Shown here piece after piece: positions 32,742-40,289 of a stretch of 64,000 nucleotides of DNA. The stretch is taken from NCBI GenBank assembly GCA_964577145.1, contig CAZNXM010000006.1:1-64000 (forward strand). Direction: 5' to 3'. The stretch is from MGIIa-K1 sp964577145. GTDB taxonomy: Archaea > Thermoplasmatota > Poseidoniia > Poseidoniales > Poseidoniaceae. The notes beneath the pieces were generated by a model. It was not told the DNA's origin, searched no databases, and saw nothing but the letters and a program-made list of their open reading frames with translations. Position 1 is the first letter of the stretch. Each line of letters starts with the position of its first letter. The translations under genes and the position numbers were made by a program.

Positions 32742-33740
32742 ATGGCTCACATCGCAGTGCTCGGATTGGGGAACTGGGGAAGCGCAATTGCAAAACTGTG
32801 GATTGCTGAAGGTCACAGAGTCAAGGGCTGGACTATTGAGCAAGAAGTCTACGAATCTATCACCATGGAGGGTATGAATCACAAGTACCTACCAGAGCAC
32901 TCACTCGAAGGTATTGAAGCTACTATGCACCTCGAAGAAGCTCTTGATGGAACAGAGATTATCGTACTCGCTCTTCCCTCATCTGTAATCTTAGGAGTTG
33001 TAGAAGACATCCTTCCTCACCTTCGCCCAGGTCATGTTTTACTCGACCTCGCCAAAGGTTTAGCTCCTGGGAAGCGTTTGATCAGTGAAGCCATTCACGA
33101 AATGCTCAGCGAGAAGGATATGCACAATCCGTTAGCAGTTCTAACTGGACCTACCATCGCTCCTGAAGCAGCAGGCGGAGTAATGACAACTGCGTTAGTA
33201 GCAAGCGAAGATGAATCGGTTGCAGTTCGGCTCGCGAAAACCTTGACCACTCCAACTTTTATTCTGCATGCAGCCTCTGACCCTGCGGGTGCAGAATTGT
33301 GGGGGGCATTCAAGAATGTCGTCGCTCTTGCTTGTGGCCTTGTCGACGGCTTGAAACAAACTGGTACCCTTGGTGGAGACAATCTCAAAGCTGCAATTTT
33401 CAGTGCCGGATTCCGTGAAGGGTGTATCCTTCTACCTCAATTAGGAGCAAGGGCGGAAGTTGCATTCGGACCTGCAGGTCTTGGGGACCTCTATGTTACT
33501 GCAACTTCACCACACGGCAGAAATCGTAGAATGGGTGAAAAACTCGGAAGTGGATTAACTCTTGAACAAGCTCTAGAGGAGATGGTAATGGTCGCTGAAG
33601 GAGTAAGGGCTGCTCGTATGTTTAGGGATAGAGCAAAGGATCTTGGCCTTGATGTGCCATTCGTAAATGCACTCAATACTCTCCTCGATGGATTCATCGA
33701 AAGCGAAGAATGTTGCCGCCGAATGGTCGCCCTTACCTGA
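32742..33740 (+). CDS. gpsA: NAD(P)-dependent sn-glycerol-3-phosphate dehydrogenase (bacterial type)
   Basis: 332 residues, the usual length. Reduces dihydroxyacetone phosphate to sn-glycerol 3-phosphate. Rossmann motif IAVLGLGNWGSAIAKLW, then IIVLALPSSVILGVVEDI, LLDLAKGLAPGKRL, AVLTGPTIAPEAAGG (GPS/T-A/N motif), the catalytic Lys in GAFKNVVALACGLVDGL, and GPAGLGDLYVTATSPHGRN (GxGDL-TC-S-R-N). Archaeal membranes normally use the opposite stereoisomer made by EgsA. Marine Group II genomes have been reported to lack EgsA and carry this enzyme, so it may supply the lipid backbone. It could also serve glycerol catabolism in reverse. Next to a nearby aquaporin only in the loose sense (13 kb). Confidence 0.95.
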   Translation: MAHIAVLGLGNWGSAIAKLWIAEGHRVKGWTIEQEVYESITMEGMNHKYLPEHSLEGIEATMHLEEALDGTEIIVLALPSSVILGVVEDILPHLRPGHVLLDLAKGLAPGKRLISEAIHEMLSEKDMHNPLAVLTGPTIAPEAAGGVMTTALVASEDESVAVRLAKTLTTPTFILHAASDPAGAELWGAFKNVVALACGLVDGLKQTGTLGGDNLKAAIFSAGFREGCILLPQLGARAEVAFGPAGLGDLYVTATSPHGRNRRMGEKLGSGLTLEQALEEMVMVAEGVRAARMFRDRAKDLGLDVPFVNALNTLLDGFIESEECCRRMVALT

Positions 33741-33777
33741 TGGTCAGGTTGAAGGTCTGGGCCTTCATGGCAAGGTC

Positions 33778-33993
33778 ATGGCAGAGGAGATTACTGAGTT
33801 TGAGATGAGACTCTTTGAGTGGATTCGCCAATCGGATTTCGAAGAGGTCCCTTGGTCTACCAAGAAGGCTGCAAAATCATTCAAAGTCAAGGAAGATGAA
33901 ATCTACGAATCCTTAGCTGCATTAACACGCAAACTCCCAAACAGAATCCAAATCTCATATGCGGATGGCAACCTTCACATTGCTGCTGAGTGA
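33778..33993 (+). CDS. Small winged-helix-like protein
   Basis: 71 residues from ATG 33778, after AAGGT and clear of gpsA. The frame is open back to 33667, so a longer 101-108-residue form overlapping gpsA is possible. The sequence alternates predicted helices (FEMRLFEWIRQ, TKKAAKSF, EDEIYESLAALTRKL) with a final beta hairpin (RIQISYADGNLHIAAE), which fits a compact wHTH fold. SKxxAKxFKVKEDEIYESL resembles a recognition-helix arrangement, but the protein could also bind protein. It lies between gpsA and a DCC-family protein on the same strand with a 1-nt gap to the latter. No known family recognised. Confidence 0.65.
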   Translation: MAEEITEFEMRLFEWIRQSDFEEVPWSTKKAAKSFKVKEDEIYESLAALTRKLPNRIQISYADGNLHIAAE

Positions 33994-33994
33994 T

Positions 33995-34333
33995 ATGACT
34001 GACACACTCTTTCTCGATGGCCTGTGTGCAATGTGCACGCGTTCGGGGTATTTTCTTTCACAACGTCTCTCTAAGGAACTGATATTATCTGAATTGCAAA
34101 GTCCAGAAGGTGAAGAGACCCTCAAAAACAATCAGATTACTGCTGATACAGTAGTTTTAGTACGAAATGGCAAGGCATACATTCGCTCTGCAGCAGGAAT
34201 AAGGTGTCTGCTCTACATGCGTTGGAATTGGCGATGGATGTTTCCTTTCGCTTGGCTTATTCCACTACCATTACGGGATCTCGTTTACATCATCATCTCA
34301 AAGACGAGACACAACTTCTCAAAGGCGAATTGA
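33995..34333 (+). CDS. DCC-family thiol-disulfide oxidoreductase-like protein (DUF393)
   Basis: 112 residues from ATG 33995, one base after the previous stop. The DCC signature DGxCxxC appears as LFLDGLCAMCTRSGYFL at the N-terminus, followed by VVLVRNGKAYIRSAAGIRCLL, a beta-alpha unit of thioredoxin-like DCC proteins. The C-terminus has a hydrophobic stretch (WMFPFAWLIPLPLRDLVYII) seen in many members. A redox role is assumed from the CxxC, but the substrate is unknown. It runs convergent with the membrane protein at 34341, separated by 7 nt. Confidence 0.85.
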   Translation: MTDTLFLDGLCAMCTRSGYFLSQRLSKELILSELQSPEGEETLKNNQITADTVVLVRNGKAYIRSAAGIRCLLYMRWNWRWMFPFAWLIPLPLRDLVYIIISKTRHNFSKAN

Positions 34334-34340
34334 ATTCACT

Positions 34341-35966
34341 TCACAATCCGCCATCTCTGCGACCTTCGCGATATGCTTCAATCGCAGCACGAGCAATTGC
34401 TGCTGGGTCATTTACGATTTGACTATCGATTTTCGTCGAACCAAATAGAGCATCACCCACTAACACAGAATCAGACATCACAAGCGACTTGCCATCTGAT
34501 TCTTCAGATTCGCCGGCAATTGATTCCATGTTGTCCAATACTGCCTTCATATCTTCCAATTCCTCACTCTTTTCTTCGAGTTCATCTTCCATCACAATTA
34601 CCCTTTCTTTAGTTTCATTCAATTCGGCTGTGAGAGTTTCTGCCTCTAGACGCGCCATTATCATTTGATGCTCTAGACTTTGTATTACATCCTCAAGACG
34701 TGCAGCCTCATCTGATGATGATGGAGCAAGCAGTTCAGGTAATTCTTGTTGACCAGATTCTCTCGGCCTAACTGACTCGAGAAGTGATTCTTCTCCAGAA
34801 TTGATTGTGGTATTGAGGAGTTTTACAACCGCTAATGAGCCTAGGAATGATAACAAAATATACATTAGCAAAAAAGCGTGTAATACGAATTCACCAGTTT
34901 GTCTGTGATCCCAGACTTCCCATTTGTAATATTGATATCCATCCAAGATTTCTAGGAATATTGCCATTAGCCCAATAACAGTCAAAGTAGTAGATAGAAT
35001 TAGAATAATTTCACTGCTTTTACTTTCATATTCTCCAGGCGTACTGGGTTCCATTTGTGGTGGTAGTTCAATTCTACCTTCTACTACTCCGTCTGGGTCT
35101 AATGCTAGTTTTCTTATTGTGGAAACCTCAAGGTTTCTCAACTTTGATCTAGTAGTAATGAATTTCCCTGATCTAATGAAGAACGGAACCATTCCACCAA
35201 TGATAAATACTGACACAAAGAGATATCCTATCCAGAAATATGGACCATCCGGACCAAATGGAATATCCGTAGAATAATCATCGAACATCGTTGGCCCTTC
35301 TACACTAAAATCGCTAGGGCCTGAACCCATGTATCTACCATCTACCCAAGTCTCCTCATAGGGGCTCCCCGCGTTTCTTTGCTCTGAATTGAAATAACAA
35401 TTCTCTAAGTCGAAATTCCAATGGGAATCTAATCCTTCAACGAATTCTTCTTCCGTTTGTAAATAATTAAGTGATTCAGCGGCATTTTCACATTCGTCTT
35501 GCCCGAATCGCCACCCACTGCCAGACCATTCCTCAAACATAAACGCTGTAGCAGACATGATGAAAATTAATCCTGCAATAGCAAACACAAGAGCAAACGG
35601 AGAGGTATGTTCTCCGGGATCAGATAATCCCGAGAACATTGGTTTCAACATAATTGAAACACCAATGATTATCGCTATGAGAAAAATCCAATTAATGTAT
35701 GAAAAATAAATATTCATCTCAAAACCTGGTAATCCTGCAGCGATGAGTCCTTGTAATAGAATAAATGCCAATATCGAGTAAACAACAACCCAAGAATGCT
35801 GCAACTCCACCCCCTTGAGTCTAGCAAAGATACCCCCGCCTTTGCCAGAGAGGAAACCTCCAACAGTTGATGGTATCTTAAACAGCTTGAATGATAATGC
35901 AATTATTGCGAAAATGAAAATAATACCAAAAATGCTCACATTCATGTTTATTGCTAATCGTTCCAT
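34341..35966 (-). CDS. Membrane protein with coiled coil and DSVxxGD C-terminal motif
   Basis: 541 residues. N-terminal helix (VSIFGIIFIFAIIALSFKLF), then further helices at ~50-70, ~85-105, ~125-145, ~255-275, ~335-355 and ~375-395, with an extracytoplasmic Cys-containing domain (QDECENAAESLNYLQTEEEF) between the fourth and fifth. The cytosolic part (~400-500) is a strong coiled coil (LEHQMIMARLEAETLTAELN, ERVIVMEDELEEKSEELED). The end reads MSDSVLVGDALFGSTKIDSQ, then NDPAAIARAAIEAYREGRR. I have no family for it. The start ATG 35966 lacks a Shine-Dalgarno site; ATG 35945 (MNVSIFG) is also possible. Function unknown; a scaffold or sensor is plausible. Confidence 0.75.
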   Translation of the reverse strand: MERLAINMNVSIFGIIFIFAIIALSFKLFKIPSTVGGFLSGKGGGIFARLKGVELQHSWVVVYSILAFILLQGLIAAGLPGFEMNIYFSYINWIFLIAIIIGVSIMLKPMFSGLSDPGEHTSPFALVFAIAGLIFIMSATAFMFEEWSGSGWRFGQDECENAAESLNYLQTEEEFVEGLDSHWNFDLENCYFNSEQRNAGSPYEETWVDGRYMGSGPSDFSVEGPTMFDDYSTDIPFGPDGPYFWIGYLFVSVFIIGGMVPFFIRSGKFITTRSKLRNLEVSTIRKLALDPDGVVEGRIELPPQMEPSTPGEYESKSSEIILILSTTLTVIGLMAIFLEILDGYQYYKWEVWDHRQTGEFVLHAFLLMYILLSFLGSLAVVKLLNTTINSGEESLLESVRPRESGQQELPELLAPSSSDEAARLEDVIQSLEHQMIMARLEAETLTAELNETKERVIVMEDELEEKSEELEDMKAVLDNMESIAGESEESDGKSLVMSDSVLVGDALFGSTKIDSQIVNDPAAIARAAIEAYREGRRDGGL

Positions 35967-36032
35967 CTTTTGTTTCTTTCGCCAACAATGAGATCATAGA
36001 TTCTGGGTTACTCTTTACTTGTTTCTTAGAAT

Positions 36033-36341
36033 TCACTCTTTAAGCTCTTTTGCAATTTCAGCATACTTCTCAGGATTCTGTACCTTGAGGAATTCGAGAT
36101 AGTCTTCGATATTATCAAACTCGATTGGTAAGACCAGTATCTCTTCACAATCTTGACATTGGTAACGTTCTCCGGTCATGAATCCCATCCATGGATAAAC
36201 TCGGTAACCAAAACAATTTGAACAGATTCTAAAAGAAGACATTTTCATCCCTACATTTGAATGTTGAAGTGGATAATATTTGAGTACTTCTTTGATGGTC
36301 CTTTCTAGGCTTTCCCTTTTACTATGCGTCAGAGTAATCAT
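36033..36341 (-). CDS. Small zinc-ribbon protein
   Basis: About 102 residues from ATG 36341, overlapping the stop of the VOC gene by 20 bp; the frame is open further, to 36404, and an internal ATG at 36248 is possible. A CxxC-CxxC zinc ribbon is clear: FRICSNCFGYRVYPW and RYQCQDCEEILVLPIEF. It is followed by an acidic-helical end (EDYLEFLKVQNPEKYAEIAK). Zinc ribbons of this size bind nucleic acid or proteins. No recognised family. The same strand order, VOC then zinc ribbon, hints at co-transcription. Confidence 0.65.
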   Translation of the reverse strand: MITLTHSKRESLERTIKEVLKYYPLQHSNVGMKMSSFRICSNCFGYRVYPWMGFMTGERYQCQDCEEILVLPIEFDNIEDYLEFLKVQNPEKYAEIAKELKE

Positions 36342-36750
36342 TTTGCGAAGCGAAATCCGGCTTGAGATACTCAACGAATTCGTACTCATTTTCATCAGCA
36401 TCATAGAAGTAAATACGCTTTCGGTTGGGGTTGCCCAGAGAACTCATTCCTTCAGTAAACCCTGCATCGATTAATCTCTTTGATACTGCAGCAACATCTG
36501 AGACTACGAATCCTAGATGGTTTAGTCCAGGGTCAACATAAGGCTCATGTGGCCCCTTTTCCTTTGCACCCCTGTCTTCTATGGCAATATAATTGGTATC
36601 TGTACCAAGATGTACCCATCTGCGACAATTACTTTCCTCGTCACTTACATCTGCTCGAACTTTCCAATCTGGCATTGCAGTTTGGAAAAAACGAATCGCT
36701 TCATCGACATCGGTCACGGTGATGTTTACGTGCTCAAGATATGAGACCAT
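36322..36750 (-). CDS. VOC-family protein (glyoxalase/bleomycin resistance-like)
   Basis: 142 residues, one VOC module with paired beta-alpha-beta-beta-beta units. LEHVNITVTDVDEAIRFFQT carries the first metal-ligand His, YVDPGLNHLGFVVSDVAAVSKRLIDAGF the second half's His, and RKRIYFYDADENEYEFVEYL the C-terminal Glu ligand. Ligand placement fits a metal-binding VOC enzyme such as a glyoxalase, dioxygenase or fosfomycin/bleomycin resistance protein, but the substrate cannot be told. The ATG lies in an intergenic space of 50 bp with no obvious Shine-Dalgarno site. The following zinc-ribbon gene overlaps its end. Confidence 0.9.
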   Translation of the reverse strand: MVSYLEHVNITVTDVDEAIRFFQTAMPDWKVRADVSDEESNCRRWVHLGTDTNYIAIEDRGAKEKGPHEPYVDPGLNHLGFVVSDVAAVSKRLIDAGFTEGMSSLGNPNRKRIYFYDADENEYEFVEYLKPDFASQNDYSDA

Positions 36751-36800
36751 GGCTGGTTTATTCTACCAACAGCCAATAACATTGCCCTAGGACAACTTGT

Positions 36801-37667
36801 TCAGTTTAGCGGCTCTGATTCTTCTGCTGGGGTATGAGCATCTGTATCTCGCTTGTAGAGAATACCCATGATTGAAAGGTATCCTATCCAGGTGAAGAAT
36901 TCAAGCATAGTAGGGTCGCCATTCCATCCTATTGTAGCTCGCATCATTCCACCTATTGCTCCTTTGTCATGCATTACTGGGGCATCTCCAGAACCATCCC
37001 AATCTGGGTTTACATTCCATATTTCCTCATTGTATACTGGAATAATTCCCGCATCTTCTTCTTGTAATTCATGAACGCCATGAGCCGCTAAGCCAGCACC
37101 TACGAAGATCAGCAGGATTGTAGTTGCGGTGAATAATTTCTTGATATTGATTTTAGCGCCTTTGGAATGAATTAACCATCCAAGGAAAACCGCCGCACTG
37201 ATACCGATTAGCAGCCCAAGTATGGCCCAGTTAGTCTCTGTTCCAGCAGACATGAAAACAACTGTTTCCGAGCCCTCTCTCCAAACTGAGAGGAAGGCAA
37301 TTACCGAGAGTGCTTTGGCTCCACCATCGAGGTCGGTTACTGCATCTTCTGCCAATTTTTCGAGTTCAGATTTGGAGTGGTGTTTGATCAAATGGAATAC
37401 AACAATAGCGATTAGCCCTGCAGAAACCAACATCAGTACTCCCTCAAACCAAGCTTCGTTCTCAGCAAATCCTCCAATGATGAATTCGAATGCTATTGCA
37501 GTGAAAATGCTCGCAATGATACCCAATCCCACTCCCTTCCAGATGCTATTCATTAATTCTGGCCGTGCTGATTTCTTCAGGATAAGCATGAAGATTACCA
37601 CGATTAATGTGGCCTCCAGAGCTTCTCTAAATCCGATAAGACCTCCAGTCCAGAAATCGGCCATCAT
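36801..37667 (-). CDS. FTR1-family iron permease
   Basis: 288 residues with about seven helices. The two REXXE iron motifs are REALE (14-18, GFREALEATLIVV) and REGSE (130-134, SVWREGSETVVFM), the hallmark of the OFeT/FTR1 family. Extra Glu/Asp-rich loop near VHELQEEDAGIIP and an extracytoplasmic segment (NVNPDWDGSGDAPVMHDKGA) precede the final helix. It imports Fe, usually with an oxidase or periplasmic partner, none of which is adjacent. The promoter carries an iron-box-like palindrome (37699-37716) and a TATA-like element. With that TATA box, transcription would start about 3-4 nt before the ATG, so the mRNA is probably leaderless. Confidence 0.94.
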   Translation of the reverse strand: MMADFWTGGLIGFREALEATLIVVIFMLILKKSARPELMNSIWKGVGLGIIASIFTAIAFEFIIGGFAENEAWFEGVLMLVSAGLIAIVVFHLIKHHSKSELEKLAEDAVTDLDGGAKALSVIAFLSVWREGSETVVFMSAGTETNWAILGLLIGISAAVFLGWLIHSKGAKINIKKLFTATTILLIFVGAGLAAHGVHELQEEDAGIIPVYNEEIWNVNPDWDGSGDAPVMHDKGAIGGMMRATIGWNGDPTMLEFFTWIGYLSIMGILYKRDTDAHTPAEESEPLN

Positions 37668-37693
37668 AGACCGGCGGGGGTAAAGCGCCCACT

Positions 37694-37704
37694 ATAATAT
37701 TTAG
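37694..37704 (-). promoter_or_regulatory. TATA-like box of the iron permease gene
   Basis: On the minus strand AAATATTATAG runs into the iron-box palindrome on its upstream side. Its centre is ~30 nt from ATG 37667, which would put the start site just before the ATG. Confidence 0.5.
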
Positions 37705-37716
37705 GGCACCCTAAAT
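37699..37716. promoter_or_regulatory. Iron-box-like perfect palindrome (possible DtxR/IdeR-type operator)
   Basis: ATTTAGGG-CA-CCCTAAAT, perfect 8+2+8 dyad. Half sites TTAGG...CCTAA match the core of DtxR/IdeR operators. It overlaps the upstream edge of the TATA-like element of the FTR1 permease, the right place for a repressor to block TBP/TFB when iron is plentiful. No regulator gene of this family is in the window. Confidence 0.7.
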
Positions 37717-37719
37717 CTC

Positions 37720-38559
37720 TTATTCATTGGCTTCGAGATACTGTAAAACTATCATTTCTTCGAATACATCATTCCTCTGCGAAATGGTTGGGCGAGTAAT
37801 TGTTAGTAAGGTTAGTTCGCCTCCAGTAGAAGGGAAACACACTACAATTACATTTGCAATAGTCGTGGTGAAACCATCGTCTCTAATAACTTCAAAACGC
37901 ATTACTGAGTACTCTTCTCCGTTATAATTATGCGTGGATTCTGTTTCTATTTCAGATAAGGAAAATGCATTTGCATCGATACTGATCACTGGAACTTTTT
38001 CATCTATTACTTCGATAGATTGACGAAGGCGTTCTTCATGCATTCCTAGCATGATGCCAATTTCTAGTGTAGATGTGGATTGGCCATAATGCGCAAATGT
38101 ATGAGGTGTTCTAGCCACCAAAATACCGATTACTGCCCCATCGTGAAACCAGGTATATTGCTCACTAGCAGGCCATGCTGGAGCATGGGGATTCTCGGTA
38201 GCAATAGGCTCTCCCCAAGCAGTTGAACCAATAGGTGTCGATGTAGGTGTAAATGCACCTCCTACCAGTACAATGACTAAGGCAATCGAAGTCAGTATTC
38301 GGCGTTGTCTGAATTGTGTCCATTCATCCCTGCCAGCCGGACTGATTACTGAGATAACAATCGCAAGGGGCCCTAGAATCAATATTCCCAATGGTGTGAA
38401 CCACATTGCTGCAATACCACAAGTTAGCGCAATAAGGGTAGTACGATCGAATCTTTCTGCCTTCCAACGGAGTGCCCCATATAGGGTTCCGAGAAGAGCA
38501 AACGATGTCACTACCCCGCCAATCACGGTTCGGCGAGTGATGGAAGATGGATAAGTCAA
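37720..38559 (-). CDS. Membrane protein with soluble C-terminal domain, unknown function
   Basis: About 279 residues from a TTG at 38559; a GTG at 38526 is an alternative and no early ATG exists. Four predicted helices in the first ~110 residues (VIGGVVTSFALLGTLYG, TLIALTCGIAAMWF, LGILILGPLAIVISVI, LTSIALVIVLVGGA) are followed by a ~165-residue alpha/beta domain. That domain has strands such as AVIGILVARTPHTF, VPVISIDANAF and FTTTIANVIVVCFP, compatible with a lipoprotein-like or LpqN-like extracytoplasmic fold. It is divergent from the ABC transporter pair and co-directional with the iron permease 53 nt downstream. Function unknown. Confidence 0.65.
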   Translation of the reverse strand: MTYPSSITRRTVIGGVVTSFALLGTLYGALRWKAERFDRTTLIALTCGIAAMWFTPLGILILGPLAIVISVISPAGRDEWTQFRQRRILTSIALVIVLVGGAFTPTSTPIGSTAWGEPIATENPHAPAWPASEQYTWFHDGAVIGILVARTPHTFAHYGQSTSTLEIGIMLGMHEERLRQSIEVIDEKVPVISIDANAFSLSEIETESTHNYNGEEYSVMRFEVIRDDGFTTTIANVIVVCFPSTGGELTLLTITRPTISQRNDVFEEMIVLQYLEANE

Positions 38560-38618
38560 ACCCTATTCAAGGGACTTTAGCGGCACATTGTAATGGGTGG
38601 CACGATATCTCAGGCCTA

Positions 38619-39431
38619 ATGGAGTCCATCCTCAGCCTGTCCGATGTGACTTATCGCCATCAGATTCGTGACACTTCTACATGGAAACCATGGGTTAAAC
38701 GTGATGGAGCTGGAATACATTCCATTGACCTTGAAATCAAAGAAGGCGTAATCCTCGGATTAATCGGGCCTAATGGTGCAGGAAAAACAACTCTGCTCCG
38801 AGTGATTAGTGGAATTTTTACTCACGATGGTGAAATAGACAAGAACATCGAAACTAGGCGTAGCAACATCGGCCATATGCCCGAACAAGTCCGGTGGGAA
38901 GGGCGTAGCACAGTAGCTGAAACTTTGACTGCTATGTCATTGATGCATGGAAGTGAAGTAGATGTCAATAAATTACTCAAACGGGTTGGCCTTAGTTCAC
39001 GCTCTGATTTAATTCTCGATAATCTATCTCAAGGAATGCGTCAACGTTTATCGCTAGCCTGTGCCTTATTGGGAAACCCTCGGATTCTCGTAATGGACGA
39101 ACCCTTGAATGGCCTTGACCCGCTTGCACAGCGGGCTTTTTGCAATCTACTCAAACAATTGGCATCCAAGGGCGTTGCAATCATCATCTCTTCCCATCAA
39201 GTTGCAGAAATGGCAGACCTAGTTGACCGAATTGCCCTACTACACCACGGACAACTCTTGATTGAAGGCACTATCGATTCAGTAAAAGATGCACTAGGGC
39301 TCGATGCTGATGATGTCGACTTAGTCGACATGATTTGTGCTGCAACAGGTATCGATCCTAGTGATGTGAGTATGGACCTATCAGAAGATTCAATGTTACC
39401 ATTCAAACGACTTGGAGTTGAGGAAGAATGA
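38619..39431 (+). CDS. ABC transporter ATP-binding protein
   Basis: About 270 residues from ATG 38619 (MESILSLSDVTYRH). The frame stays open to 38547, which would overlap the divergent gene. Walker A GLIGPNGAGKTTLLRVISG, Q-loop HMPEQVRW, signature LSQGMRQRLSLACAL, Walker B ILVMDEPLNGLDPLA, and H-loop VAIIISSHQVAE. It is of the CcmA/NatA type used with ABC-2 permeases for export of lipids, drugs or peptides. The stop overlaps the permease start (ATGA), so the two form one transporter. Substrate unknown. Confidence 0.92.
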   Translation: MESILSLSDVTYRHQIRDTSTWKPWVKRDGAGIHSIDLEIKEGVILGLIGPNGAGKTTLLRVISGIFTHDGEIDKNIETRRSNIGHMPEQVRWEGRSTVAETLTAMSLMHGSEVDVNKLLKRVGLSSRSDLILDNLSQGMRQRLSLACALLGNPRILVMDEPLNGLDPLAQRAFCNLLKQLASKGVAIIISSHQVAEMADLVDRIALLHHGQLLIEGTIDSVKDALGLDADDVDLVDMICAATGIDPSDVSMDLSEDSMLPFKRLGVEEE

Positions 39432-40249
39432 GTCAACTTTTCGACCTTTCAAAGGCGATAATGTATGAGAGAATTCGTGCAGGCAGAATGATGGTGATTT
39501 GGCCACTTCTTGCAATGTTCATCCTCTTTAGTACATGGGGATTATCAGACCCCAAGGCAAATCTTCCTTCTGGCCTAGTGATTGATTCAGCATACGATGT
39601 AATGTACGCCTCAACAGCATTCATCATTTTCTCTGCAACAATGGGGGCTGTTTTGGTTTCCTTTGACGGAATTAGTAGAGACCGTATTTCAGGAGTACTT
39701 GAAGTCAAACTCTCCCAGCCGATTAACAGAAAGGTGCTTGCTAGGTCAATGGTTATCGGTCATTGGGCAGCGATTGCAATACCGGTTATTGTTCTTAACA
39801 TTCTATCTTTGTTCATAATTTGGTACCGAATGAATTCAGTTCCAAATCTTGATGAGTTATTCATTCATTTCCTCGCCAATTGCCTTCTCTTACTATGGTA
39901 CACATCGATTCAATTACTCGCTTCTTCTTGGGCTAGAGATATGGGTTCATCTATGGCTGTCGGACTTGGAACTTGGATGATTTTTACCCTACTTTGGTTA
40001 GTCCTGACCACCCTTGTAGCAGGCCTAATGGGCATCGAAATTGCGGACCTCACATCTCCTGAATACCTTAGGATTGAAGCCATGGTGGATTTATTTTCAC
40101 CAAATGGTGTATATCACCACATGTTGGAATGGCCACTTGCAGAAAGTGGCAGACATATGCACCCAGGTATGACTTCTCTAGCAGCCATTATCTGGAGTGT
40201 TCTCCCGGTGTACCTTTTCACAGTAAGAATGGACAAACTCACTCCATGA
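39428..40249 (+). CDS. ABC-2 type transporter permease
   Basis: 273 residues with six predicted helices. N-terminal amphipathic region (FDLSKAIMYERIRAGRMMV), then MVIWPLLAMFILFSTWGL. The cytoplasmic segment SFDGISRDRISGVLEVKLSQP matches the coupling region of NosY/ABC-2 permeases of the ABC-2 membrane family, where DGxxxxRxxGVLEV contacts the ATPase. Two such subunits with the ATPase at 38619 form the exporter. The ATG overlaps the ATPase stop codon and has GAGG 5 nt upstream. The next gene, a secreted LPAxS protein, starts 40 nt later after a hairpin. Confidence 0.92.
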   Translation: MSQLFDLSKAIMYERIRAGRMMVIWPLLAMFILFSTWGLSDPKANLPSGLVIDSAYDVMYASTAFIIFSATMGAVLVSFDGISRDRISGVLEVKLSQPINRKVLARSMVIGHWAAIAIPVIVLNILSLFIIWYRMNSVPNLDELFIHFLANCLLLLWYTSIQLLASSWARDMGSSMAVGLGTWMIFTLLWLVLTTLVAGLMGIEIADLTSPEYLRIEAMVDLFSPNGVYHHMLEWPLAESGRHMHPGMTSLAAIIWSVLPVYLFTVRMDKLTP

Positions 40250-40271
40250 GCCGAAACACACTAAGGGGTCT

Positions 40272-40286
40272 CTGCCCGTAGGGCAG
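40272..40286 (+). promoter_or_regulatory. Leader stem-loop upstream of the LPALS-anchored protein
   Basis: CTGCCC-GTA-GGGCAG, 6-bp perfect stem (7 with the flanking T-A) with GTA loop, only 3 nt before ATG 40290. The GGG arm is the only Shine-Dalgarno-like sequence. It lies 22 nt after the permease stop codon, so a transcription-end role is possible too. Confidence 0.6.
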
Positions 40287-40289
40287 AAT

